From positions 54,234,591 through 54,298,590 of the forward strand of contig OZ022258.1 in the NCBI GenBank assembly GCA_963978905.1: a stretch of 64,000 bases of DNA. Direction: 5' to 3'. The position numbers were made by a program, and so were the translations under genes. The notes below the pieces were generated by a model. That model was given only the letters and a program-made list of their open reading frames with translations, was not told where the DNA came from and searched no databases. Positions 24,472-35,678 of this stretch are shown here, piece after piece (position 1 is the stretch's first letter; every line of letters begins with the position of its first letter). Source of the stretch: Trichostrongylus colubriformis. Lineage: Eukaryota > Nematoda > Chromadorea > Rhabditida > Trichostrongylidae.

Positions 24472-24555
24472 TAACCTGGAAATGTGAAAACGTGAAAATT
24501 CGTTTTTGCAAGGCACATTGAGAGTGGCGCAACCAGTGAAACTTAAATTTATGTA

Positions 24556-25224
24556 TTAGGTTGATCGGAATGTTTTGATAGGGTCGAGATTTTTTTCTAT
24601 TACTCAGCAAGTAATGAAGGCTAATCAACAATATAATAACCATCGTTAGTTATTTATAACATTGTCCCACCTAAAGAGCAGGTCAGCAATTTTCTTCTCC
24701 CAGAATTAGGAGGATTGGGAGCCAAAGAAGTCACCGACCACTTGTTCAAGGTGACGAGTTTTTTTTGCTAGGAAAGCCTCAAGGGGCCGGGACAAGTGGT
24801 AGTCTGAAAGGGCAGATTATGTGAATAGGGTGCATGTGAAAACGTGTCCCAACCTAGCTCCTTTGCACAGGTCTCTTTACCTATGTGAGGGACCCGTGCA
24901 AAATTGGAAGAACTAGATTGGGACAAGGTTCCACATCCGTCCTATTCCCCTGACACTGCCCCTTCAGATTACCCCGGCCCCCTAAGGCTTTCCTAGCAAA
25001 AAAAAACTCGTCAACTATGACCACCTTGGACAAGTGGTCGGTGACTTCTTTGACTCTAATCATCCTAATTCTGGGAGAAGAGAATCGCTGACCTGCCCGT
25101 TGGGTGGGACAATGTTATAACTAACGATGGTTATTATATTGCTGATTAGCCTGCATTACTTGCTGAGTTGTAAAATAAAATAGAAAAAAATCTCAACCCT
25201 ATCAAAACTTTTCGATCAACCTAG
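24556..25224. mobile_element. Mariner-type foldback element, 669 bp
   Basis: Flanked by TA (24554-24555, 25225-25226). Termini TTAGGTTGATCGG and the complement ccgatcaaccta-type end (cgatcaacctag). The arms are imperfect reverse complements throughout: gtcccaccta.agagcaggtcagc against gctgacctgcccgttgggtgggac, and gaccacttgttcaaggtgacgag against ctcgtcaactatgaccaccttgg. TA duplication and TTAGGTTG-type ends indicate the mariner group. No intact transposase. Confidence 0.75.
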
Positions 25225-25226
25225 TA

Positions 25227-26866
25227 CATAATAAAGTTGGATACTTATAATTCAACTTGTGAAGTTGTGACGTCTTCCATTAAATACAATTCCCAACTGA
25301 AAGCAGGTAAGATTTATAGAAAAGGTGGGAGCCACGCACTGTAACATTCCGTAATATAAACTTAGTCTCATGAAAACGTCAATTTCACCGCTTTTATAGC
25401 TATTGGTCGCCACGCAACACTAGTGACCTAACCGTCCGAAACGCTGGTCGGAACACTTGCACGTCACCCTGGGAAAAGGATTAAGTATGAGCGCGTCAAT
25501 TCTAGCACTCATCTAAAGAGAATTAGAGAAACGGAGATCCCACGTTTCCACGTTTCTAAGAAAAGGCGAATTCCGCATCCCCTCAATTTTCCAGACCTTT
25601 TGTGTGGATGAACCTTTCTGCACCCATACCGACATGGCGTCGAAGTCAAAAAAAGGGCAAATAAACACACTAAAAAGCATCTATCCTTTTGTCGGTGAAT
25701 AATGTTCTATTTTTACACCAGGTCAAATAAAATTGCTAGCATTGAGAAAAAAGACATGAAAAAAGTCGCAGGAAAGCAAAGATGGTTTCTTTTGTCAACA
25801 TTCAGCCGAACATCGCGGCTCACCAGTTTGTAGTGTTGAGGTCAAGTAATTGATGAAATTAGCGAACGGTTTTCATGAAGTGAGTGAGATAATACGGTAG
25901 AAGACGGCAAAAATACCAATAACATGAAGAACAGAATAATTCAGGAAAAGAGGTGCGGATGTAGCTGGGTGGAGGGGGGGGCGGACATTCCACTGTGCTC
26001 GGGGTCCGGCGCTTTTTTGCAGAGATTTTATGGCTAGGCTCCAATTCAGAAGCTTCCATCCCCTCAGCTGAAGCTCAAGATTACATGAATGAAAACACTA
26101 TAGTTGTAAGGATGACATCAGGTGAGAAACATAGCTCGACAATGAGCGGCGCTACATAAGCACAGAAAAAGGACGAGGTAAATAGTCAAATTAACCAAAT
26201 TCAAAGCTTAAGTCCACAAAACCGAAACCCAAGTCAGGACATACGCGGCGTGTAGCATGTCTGATGCAATGGCCAAGTGTTGAGACAGATGGCTCGAGCG
26301 ATTTCGATTATTGGATGGGAGATCAAAATGTGAAAGGCTCCACTCTGAACCTTCATAGGTTATATGACGGATAGCCGAGCTACTTACCGTAGGTGAAACA
26401 TGTCTTTGAGTGCTATCCTAGTGAGAGGGATGGGATTTTGTAGAATAGTAAACATCTGTGCATGAATAACCTGTCGAGGTTTCCACTGAAACAGGGCGTC
26501 CTGAAAAATGCCCTTCTCTTTCCCTCTACCTCTTGCTAGGATAGCATCTGATTCTGTTGCTGGCGGTGTCCATGACGGAATTAATTGTTGTCAATTTCAA
26601 TGCCAATTTTTCCAGTTTCGGGCGCCAGAAAATTTCTGCGGAATCGGAACACGAAAGATTAGTCTCGTAGCCTCCGCCCCTTCAACCGATCCCGCCCCTT
26701 GGCAATAGGCGGGCTGCATGATTTGTTGCGTAATGTTGATTTCTTCGTAAATCAAATGCTCCCAAGATAATCAGCCGAAACGAATCCTGATCAACTTTGA
26801 AAATCAAAGTATAAAATGGCATTGACTCTGCTAACAGACAAGCACCAACTAATTTGGGGATTGCAG
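25227..26866. other. Intergenic or upstream introns of the plus-strand gene
   Basis: Upstream exons of the gene ending at 27077 should lie here, but none could be joined in the required phase. About 26560-26715 looks like a GC-rich repeat (gccccttggcaataggcggg). A G run lies near 25974. Confidence 0.3.
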
Positions 26867-27077
26867 GTCTGACTATATGCCCGAGTATTATGATGACTTT
26901 CCTGAAGAAAGGTCAATAACGTTATCCATTTTGACAATTTTACTAATATCAGATAATTAATGAATGTCCCCAATTAATTGATATTTTTCCTATTTCAGTC
27001 CATGCATAATCGTTCCAACACCCGTTGAAGAGCCAGAAGTAAACGAGGAAATGGAAGAAGTGGTCAACTCCTCGTGA
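26867..27077 (+). CDS. Last two exons of an unassigned plus-strand gene, acidic C-terminus
   Basis: Exon 26867-26911 follows a good acceptor (gattgcag) and reads, after one split codon, SDYMPEYYDDFPEE. Donor G|GTCAAT; intron 26912-26998 ends tatttcag. The final exon 26999-27077 reads PCIIVPTPVEEPEVNEEMEE then VVNSS and TGA. Phases agree (2-nt carry plus 1). The tail is strongly acidic and Pro/Glu-rich, with no domain I recognise. ATTAAA at 27097-27102 could be the poly(A) signal. The 5' exons were not located. Composition, clean splice sites and matching phase argue for a real 3' end. Confidence 0.55.
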
Positions 27078-27102
27078 ACTTTGCAAGTGATTCTGAATTA
27101 AA

Positions 27103-28583
27103 CATTTTTGTAGATGTCAAGTGTTTATAAAAGTCCATTCACAGTGGTTCAGATGATTTACTATCGATTCCCTTCACTTTTGAATGTATAGACACGAAGG
27201 TCTCCGTTTGTGCTTGTGGTCAGAACTATGTCTCGTTAACACATGATGACCAGAATAGTATTAATTGTAAGTATGAACAGAGAGAATCGTGAAGAGAAGG
27301 AAAAGGACGAATTTGGAAGTGATTACGAATTCGATACTCCTGTATGCACACGATGCAACCCATAGCCCACGCGATGATGTGATCCCCTCAACAGAGCCAG
27401 TGAAGCGAAAAAAGGTTTCGAGAAAGACATGAGTCATTTTTTCTGTGCTTCTGTGTACAAGTGGAGTAACCCCTAGTTTATGGGAGTGAATTCCAACGCA
27501 GCAAAACAACAATTGAAACCGTTTACATGCACGCTGTTCTTTCCTGTTTTCAAGCTGCTGAGACCTTCTGTATTACATAAGCAGCGTTACCAGCCAACAC
27601 AACTCTTTTCAGGATGCATTCGGAATCGTATGACCTTCCTGGTATGATTAATAGTTTATAAAGTTGAAGACGCCTTGTGGGGTACAATGCTTGGAGGTTA
27701 TCCCCCGAAGTGCAAGACACCACCATGTGTATGAGGACATTATCGAAATTTCACTGAGCTTTTATCCTCTTCTTCTACCTTTCCTTGGAACGAAGTCTGA
27801 TCTGATAACTTTATTTGTGCCAAGCACACCAATAACCAAGGGTCAAAGCCTTCCTTGGGGATGACGAAGGGAATTGCAATTAGAATGACAAGCTCTTTGT
27901 GCGGGATATGTTAAGAGATGATGTGTGCTGAAGCTGAGGTCAGAAGGCGCGACTTTATTCCTTGCTTGGCTGCTTTCCTGTAGCACGGTTTCCGATGACC
28001 AGGTGTGTAGTAGCTGTCTAGGAAAGGGCAATCTTCACCAGCTGCTATAAGAAATTCAGACCTCGTCGAATGTACTTCCAAGAATGGCTGTCGTCCTGTC
28101 CTTCCTCGGTAAGTAGTCAGCAGGAGTAGATACCGTGTATATTTCCTTGCCCCATTGATTCTAGCACCCTTTGTTTGGACTGGAGCCCGGCAACAAAGGG
28201 TCTAATGACAAAACGTTATAATGGCTCTGAACAAAGTGATAGTGATCAAGGAACACTTTGGAACACTGGCTCCTGCTATAAAAATCTGTGTTCGATCATA
28301 GTTCCTGTGTGGGTTATGGGTTATGTAACATAGAAAGAGCTGAGATTCACATCTAAGTATCTGGAGGAGTGTAGTGTTACGTCGACATTTCATACATTTC
28401 ATTGAAACTCTGCGTTGAGTGCACAAACATGGCTAGATAAGGCAAAGAACAATTGACGGTACTATAAGTTACATCAACTGCATCATTATTACAATAGTGA
28501 TCATATATTAATTAATTACATCAAAGTTGAAACAACATAAATAATAAACAAATAGTTGTTAACAAGACATTATTGTTCTTTTT
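27103..28583. other. Intergenic, no gene recognised
   Basis: Lies between two convergent gene 3' ends (plus gene ending at 27077, minus gene ending at 28584). No supported exon, only short shadows. Confidence 0.4.
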
Positions 28584-31500
28584 TCAGTATTGATAACAAA
28601 TCTTGTAGCCACATGTCGTCATACAGCATGACGGTTGCACCTGTAATTATTGACCATAAACCAATATATCGATCACGCCCTTAATAAGACAAGGACTAAA
28701 CCTTTGTTGTCTGGAAAGACGTAGTTAAATATAAATCTCATTATCACCCTTCATATCTCCTACGAGTATTTCGTGGATGAGAAGTTTTTTTTTTCGAAAT
28801 AAGTGATAACCGGGGATTTACTTCAAAGGCACACCACGCGGTAAATTGTGGGAGTTAAGGCGCGTAATACATGAAGTAGAGGCTTTGGTTCACTCACCAA
28901 TGAAGAAAAATGAATCAAAACCCCTCACAACCACCAAAAATAAAGCTCCCTGCACTCAGTCCTGGTACGAGTATTGGAGATTAGAAATGAGCTTTTGCTC
29001 GATGATATCGCTCAGAATGCTGCCATATCACCTGCTCTTCCCTGTTGAAGCTACCTTCGCTATTGATATCGCTGCCTTATCTCGTCTTATTGCAAGTTTC
29101 CCTCTCGTCTAAGCCGGGTGTGATTCGGCCCGGTGGGCTCAACTGGGCTCAGGGCGACCAGGCCGTGCGCGGCGAGGGTGAGCCGTGGCGCCGCGCAAAG
29201 GATGGAATCACCACAATCTCCAAGGATCTACCTGCCCTGAGAAGGTAAGGACAACTTTGATTATCGCGTGGTGTGCCTTTAACCAGCAATCGATCTTATC
29301 GATTAGAGAAATGCCACTTGAGGTTGTACTTACCGTATTCTCGCGTCCCAAGCAATCACTATCAGAGTTACACGCATCGCTATGAGCAAAAAGGCAGTTG
29401 AGTCCAGCATTGGCGTCAGCAGGACATTGTGGTGTTCCAGTTATGCCTGAATAAAATTATGGGAATTTTTGAAATAGAAAGTCACATAGCAGTCATCAAA
29501 ATTGAAAAGCTACTACCAGGTACTCCTTGGGGAGCGTGAACAGGGCAAATAAGGTCAAAAATCTTTGAATGGGAAGGGCCGTAAAGGCCAAAGCAGGACG
29601 GAGGCTGCAGTGGACAAAAATCCTTGACCCCACTGAACTGTGAGCGATTCCAAGGTGTGACGGACGTATTTTTCAGGAATGTGCATAACACATCAAAATC
29701 GGGAGCGTGGATTCGGGCGGATTCTCTCGCAGCAAAATGTGCTGACGGCACCGCGGGTGTCGCAAAGCGAATATTCGACTTAAGCGTATACACCTGGTCG
29801 ATCGTAGCGCGAAAAAATCAATACGCATGAGAAAGCATATCTGAGTCCATGGGTCATTCACATTGAGCTATTTATCTAATATGAACCTTCCATTTTCTGT
29901 TAAAAGGTTCACAGGGATCCCTAATGTTGACGAAACAGTCAACATGAGCATCTTCCACTTGACATGGACATCTTAAGCGAGATATTTGTCGGTGTCGCTC
30001 AGAACGGGGATTCAAATAGCTCAAATAGCTCTCACCCTTCACACCACTTGATCGGGATCAACCCGCGCACACTTCTTCACTACAAAGAAAATCTTGTGAG
30101 GTATTCCAATTGACGAGACGCTATTACATTTTTCCGCCGTTTGAAAAAAATCAGTGCTTTACAGATGTTATGACATCCTTATGAATAACACAAACAGTAC
30201 CCGATGAGCCACAGGTTGCTTGGCAACTAGCCAACGATTGGAAATTGTTCGCATTGCCTCCACAACCCGAATACGTGAATCGTTTACAGGCTCCGGCTGA
30301 CGCGTCATAGTAGAATCGAATGGCCGGTGCCGTACATGAACCAACCATCAACGGCAATGAACATAAGGAAGTGCCTGTAGAGGTGCAAATAGTGCTGAGT
30401 GCTATTGCATACAACAAAACGTAACAAAACAGTGTTCAGATCGATTGCGATCGATACGTCGATCTCATACATAATAACGAAAAATAATGTGCAAAATGGA
30501 TGTGTTAATGGCAAAACAAAAACATCAAATAGATTATCCGACAAATCCACATGCTGTTTTTAAAAGAAAAAGTTCTAGCCCTTGTCAAGAATCTCTGTGT
30601 TTTATCTTTATTTTCAATATTTCCATGGTTCAATCGTTGGCAATCGCCCTTGAAAGCTTTAGCGCCTCGCAGGGGGCTCATGCTGCCCCGGGCGCCGAGG
30701 GAGTAAGGGCGCGTCCATACTTCCACAGGCAGAGATAGCGTCAAAATCATGTACCCTCCGCCGACCACGACGGCACTCTGATGATGCGCTCCGTTTGCAG
30801 AACCCTCGACCCAACCACATTACAGCATGGTTATTGTGGCGAGAGCGAGCTTAGAATTGAATCGACAAATTCGATTTCGAGTCTTGGCATACTGCCAAAC
30901 TATGCCATATTCGAATTTGAATTTCTGGGTTCTCGCCACGATCACCATACTGTAGTATGGGTGGGGGCGAGCGTTTTGCAAACGCGTCACCCAAGTGTCG
31001 CAGTGATCGGCTGTCGGTGACGGCGTCGATGCGCGAAGTATGAACGCGGCCTTAGAATATCATGGTTTTCGATAAAAAATGATGAAAATCGCTGTTTCAT
31101 CTCTGATACTAACCGATATGAACGGCAGTTACTACGCTAGACTAACTAGGATATTAACCTAACTATGAATGCAGATGGGATACGATGGAATCGCCAAAAA
31201 TGGTGGGTAAAGCCGATTTCCCAGACTGCCTGTACATAATGTTTGCCACGTATACACTTCACAAAAAAATGATCAGATATAGCGTTTTTTGCAAGAATTA
31301 ATTTTTAGAACTTCCTTCTGAATTTTTGGTCGAATTTTCTACAACAAGTCAAACATCCTTCGTTTGAGTCCTAGCTATGATAACTGGGCTCACAAGCTAT
31401 GATAACAAACAGATTCCTGCTGATTGATGAAATTGTTAAATAGCAGTTATACTGTCCATGGACGTGTAGGTGATGGAATGGTGCAGCCAGGTTGACGTCA

Positions 31501-34500
31501 GACTTCACGATTCGGCTACGTCGCGATTTCGCACGCGATTGCGCGACCGTGAAATCCGCGACGTCGCGTTTTCGCGTGTGAAATGGCTACATCAAAAAAT
31601 TGATGTCGCATTTTCGCATGTGAAATGGCTACCTCAAAAAATCGCAGTATCGCGAAGTCTAGAATAAGTCTTGTAAGTTAAGCAAAACAAAGAATATAAA
31701 TCGCTCACTCACAAAATAAAAACGAAAATGCAGAGGTGCAATTAATTATAGAAGAGAAGCTCCTGATCGAGATTCGGGTGCTTTAGGTTTAGAGAATGAT
31801 TGGAAGCCTCAGGAATTTTCAGCTTTTGATTATTTTTTGGTAATCGAATATGACGAAAAAATTACTTCGAACTCCAACTGGATCACGACAGATTCTCGTC
31901 GCTGAATTTGTCACAGGATTCGCTTCCACGCAGCATTTCTGAATACCCGGGCAGTTGTTGTCCATCCAACAGCCTATCGCGGCGTCCTGTAACGAATAAT
32001 TCACATTACTGTACAACTATGTTTATGTGAGTGTTTACGTGTGTTCTACGTTTGCCTTTGGCAGCTAATAAATATAAACATAAACAAAACAAACATGAAC
32101 TGTTGTGGGATCATGGCGACAGAGCGAATCGTGATCTGGCTCTATCAAAAATGATTAATGGATAAAATCTGTTTGGAAATGATTTTCCAAAACAGAAAAA
32201 AGCCCCGCTCATTCTCAATTACCGAACTTCTGAATTCTAAGATAAAAAATGCTTGGTGGTTAGAGAGGCCCACTTACCTGGAACACCGAGATACCTAGCG
32301 GTCGTGGGCAGGAACCGGATTTGGCGTTGATTTCTGAGGCAGGAATACCTGCAAAAAGGATGTATGTTTCGAGGGTTTTTCTTCTCACAAGAAGCTGAGA
32401 ATTGTAACCGGTGTTTCAAGAAGTGGTCATTGGTTTAACCCAAAACAGCGTTTTGCTTTTAATTTTCGATAGCCGCTGATTTTCGTCGCAGCACACGATG
32501 CGTTAAGGGTTCTCGGTAGTGTAATGGATTAGCACATGTGCCCGGAAAGCATGGAGTGCAGGTTCGAGTCCCGTCCGAGACCAAACTTTTGCCCATAACT
32601 TAGCAAGCTAATCACAATAGCGTTTTCTGGTTCTGGGCGCAGTTTGTTGCAAGATAAAAGAACCACCCAGAGAAAGGCACCAGTATCACCTCAGCCTGGT
32701 CCGAGTCTTTTCTGTTCTGAGGCTCTAAGGTTTTGTCTTTGTGCCACACACCACTGAGAGCACGTTCTGAGCCACCCCACATTCCACTTAGCTGCCTATG
32801 ACTTCTCCGGATCCAAATCAAATAGACAAGCTTGAGCTCTGTTTGCAAAGCATCGCTGGACACAATGCGATTGTGGGACGGACGGACGGACCGACGGACA
32901 GACGGTTGGCCACTCAGGCAGTTGAAGGTGTGAGAGGGTGTGGATGGACGCGAGATTTGTGACGAAGAACGAAAACAAACACGAAAAAGACAGACTGAAA
33001 AAAGTTCCGGATGAACACAAACAGATTCTGGCCGCGACCGGAGAAGAACTGAGGAAGCCTCACCTTTTCGCATAAAGGAGCACGACACTTTTGACAACTC
33101 ATCACCTATGCTAGTCCCTGCTGGAGTTTCTTTCACACGGGTTTATCAATGAGATGTTCAACGTAACGTACAATGTCATTTGTACGGTTTGCTGAATGAG
33201 ATCCTCCATCTTACTTTGTTACGCCGCATGTGATGATGTGATTAAGCACGTCTTTACTTCCCAGAGGATCTTCTATTAGATCCGGGTCCTCAAAGAACTA
33301 AATTTGCAACAGATGAATTTTTGCAAACCATCCCTTACTGCACTAGCTTCCCCTTGATGCATCTTTAAATTCTTTTCTCAAGAATTTTTAGGAAGCCTCT
33401 TGTGGCAGACTTCAGCAGTGCAAGTTGCAAGTGATAACCCAAGCACATACAAGCGCATATTCTCGTCAGAGCCTCAGTGGATGGAGAAAGGAAATCCCTC
33501 CCAATTCTGGGCATAGGTAGAAATAGCTAATATTGTGAATGCCCCTCCCCTCAATGCGATAGCAGCGCCCCGTAAGCACTTCCATGGTATGAGCACTAAG
33601 TGTTCACGTGAGGTACAGCATGACGTGTTCAATTGCGGAAACAACTCGCACGAGGCCTAAACTTTATACCGTTGCAATGTTGCTGCACTTATCCAGACAA
33701 ACTGTCTTCTCTACAGGATCTACTCAATAAATAAGCCTAATTTTGAGAACCGTGCATTCCGAAGATTTAATCCCCTGGAGTATTTTTAGTCGTATTTTCT
33801 CAAGCTTGTCTCCAGGAAGGCTTTCGTTTGTTTGCTCCGCTAAAAGCACACCCAAAGCACACCCCCATGAGGACGTTCAAATAAATAAATGATGAGTAGA
33901 AAATCCAAATAAAACGCGTAAAGCTGGCATTTCTTTGGGATTAACGTAGAGAAGAGACGAGTTTTTTTTGTCACAGCACTTTTCAACTCACCAGCAGTCT
34001 CGATCTGGCAGCACTTGTTCCCGTCCGACTGAATACATACCTGACCGGACAGCGGGCAGGTGACCGCGTCGGACGTACACTGTATCAACGCCGCCGAACT
34101 GAAAACTAGCTGGGATAAGCGCATTCACAAGAATTTCAAGAGAAATCCAGTAGAATTTTGGTGAGCCAGAATTACGTAAACCGGAAATCACCAAATATGA
34201 GGACTCAATTCGAGGGAATATACGCATTGGAAGGACTGTGGCTCCTGGCAATTCGCCGATAAGAAGTGAAGGTTCCCAAAAAGGCAAAGAGTGCGTTTTA
34301 AGTAACGGCTCACGATCAGTTCTTGAGGACCAATCGGCAAACAATTCAATAGTTTTCTATTTGGGGGCAAAAAATCATCTTTTTGAGCAACATGGCCGAA
34401 CTTGGTCACCCGTCTCTCGATAAGCGGTTTTGGGAGACGAACCGAAATCACCTGCTCACATTTACGAGTGGCAGCCTGATTTTAAGCAAATTTAGAATGC

Positions 34501-35678
34501 TCGGAGCACTCCAAAAGGATTTCAAAATATCCATAATCTAGAATTATCCAAAATTTTATCTTTTTCAATTTCCTGATCCCATATCCTCATTCTATGCCAG
34601 CGCAGATCGGAAGAACTCAGAGGAAATTAGACAAAAAGGGTGCGCCAAACATATGAAAGCTGTTAACAATTACAAAGGTGTTTGATTGTTCTATGGTCCT
34701 ACACATTTGAATGGTGTCGTTCGCAGATAGCGCATATTCAAAGTAACATCATCCGGTGCTGTCGCAGTGGGGGAGGCATCTCACAAAAAGTTTTACACCT
34801 GAGTACTTCCGAAGAACTTTTGTGGGGTCACTCTCACATCTAAGCGCATATTTTTGCCTAAGCCTTGAAGGAGGAAAGGAGGGTCCCTTGCCCCTTCTTG
34901 GCTCAGATGAGAATTGGTCCAGTAGTGGTATGCCCCCCCCCCCTCCCTTCATTGCGATAGCACCCATCATCCTTTCAAGCTTTTCAGTTACCAACAGAAG
35001 ACATACAGAAAATAATCAGAATTATATGAGACTCAGTTGAACATACATACATGATATAACCTCATCGATTTGTAGAAATATTGCTGTAAATGAGTACATA
35101 CCGGCAAAAAAAGGAATTTTCAAAGATGAAAAGTACCTTGAACAGAATGCTATTCGTGGAGCAGGCTTAGGCGTCGTCTCTGGCTCGGGCATTCCTCGGC
35201 GACATTCAGGATGGCTTTCCAATTGACCGGTCATGGCATAGTAATCGCATATGTCAAGGGTGTAACAGGGACCAAACTGGAATTTCGTTGATATTTTAAG
35301 GACCTTGCTTCTTGTTCCAGTATGGGGTGTTTAGGGTTTATCACAATATTATGCACTGCAACGTTTTAAAAGGTTTTCTTCAGGAAGTAGCACATATAGT
35401 GGGAATGTCAAAAGGTAATCGCATAAAAATTAGAATGAATTTTGCGCTCAGAAAATCCGCAAGCCCAATTTCTAAGCTACAGGGTCCTTAGAAAAACATT
35501 TGCAAAGGTGATGACAGCACAAGATGATTACTTAAAAAAGAAGACGGATGGATTACAACTTACCAAAACAATCACAATGCACAGAATCCGGTTCGTCATG
35601 GGTTCCAGTGAGCCAGCTGATCGCCCGGCAAACAGCCACCGTACCTTTATATGAGTTGCATGGACAAGGGGCGGGTCG
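28584..35678 (-). CDS. Secreted multidomain protease-inhibitor-type protein (Cys-rich, WAP, Kunitz, WAP-like)
   Basis: Minus-strand exons: 35564-35678 (provisional), 35137-35276, 33992-34098, 32278-32348, 31866-31986, 30196-30374, 29517-29637, 29334-29446, 28584-28640. The last eight total 909 nt (302 residues plus TGA) with matching phases and GT/AG ends. Domains in order: a Cys-rich region (FGPCYTLDICDYY ... HPECRRGM ... CTSDAVTCP...KCCQ), lustrin-like in spacing; a WAP domain (SGSCPRP ... GCWMDNNCPGIQKCC ... RICRDP) with six Cys instead of eight; a Kunitz domain with exact C-8-C-15-C-7-C-12-C-3-C spacing; a linker with CPLQPPSC; and a second WAP-like end (ACNSDSDCLG ... PSCCMTTCGYKICYQY). 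The Kunitz P1 residue (after the second Cys) is Thr, unusual for a trypsin inhibitor. The signal-peptide exon was not found; secretion is inferred from the domains. MITEs sit in the introns at 30707 and 28825. Confidence 0.8.
28825..29280. mobile_element. MITE with AAAGGCACACCA ends, inside the last intron of the inhibitor gene
   Basis: Left end TCAAAGGCACACCACGCG, right end complement cgcgtggtgtgccttt. A related copy lies at 51135-51588 with the same ends and a similar right-hand interior (attatcgcgtggt). The centre is GC-rich with ggcggtgagccg-like blocks. Its right edge is 53 bp from the exon starting at 29334. Confidence 0.75.
30707..31051. mobile_element. Composite palindromic MITE with PIF-like ends
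   Basis: Outer ends gggcgcgtccatactt and aagtatgaacgcggcc, flanked by TAA on the left and TTA on the right. Inside, a second inverted layer (tgcagaaccctcgacccaac / gtgggggcgagcgttttgca) surrounds a third (tgtggcgagagc / gttctcgccac). Shares the inner layers with 18222 and 61193. Lies in the intron between the WAP and Kunitz exons, about 330 bp upstream of the Kunitz exon. Confidence 0.65.
32511..32580 (+). tRNA. tRNA-like pseudogene or SINE head
   Basis: 70-nt stretch with a 6-bp acceptor pairing (TCTCGG / CCGAGA), an A-box-like TAGTGTAATGG, an anticodon-like stem TGTGC/GCATG with loop CCGGAAA (would read GGA), and a perfect B-box GGTTCGAGTCC. U33 is replaced by C, the T-stem has an A-C mismatch, and there is no long variable arm as tRNA-Ser would need. 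So it is probably a decayed tRNA or the Pol III head of a SINE. It sits in an intron of the minus-strand inhibitor gene, on the opposite strand. Confidence 0.4.
32870..32905. repeat. (CGGA)n-like microsatellite
   Basis: Tandem cggacggacggaccgacgga-type tract inside an intron. It accounts for the Ser/Arg/Pro-rich open frame on the minus strand at 32612-33136. Confidence 0.7.

Noticed and set aside
32612..33136. 174-codon minus-strand ORF in the inhibitor gene
   Set aside because: Lies in an intron, runs through a CGGA microsatellite, low-complexity Ser/Arg/Pro composition, no domain.
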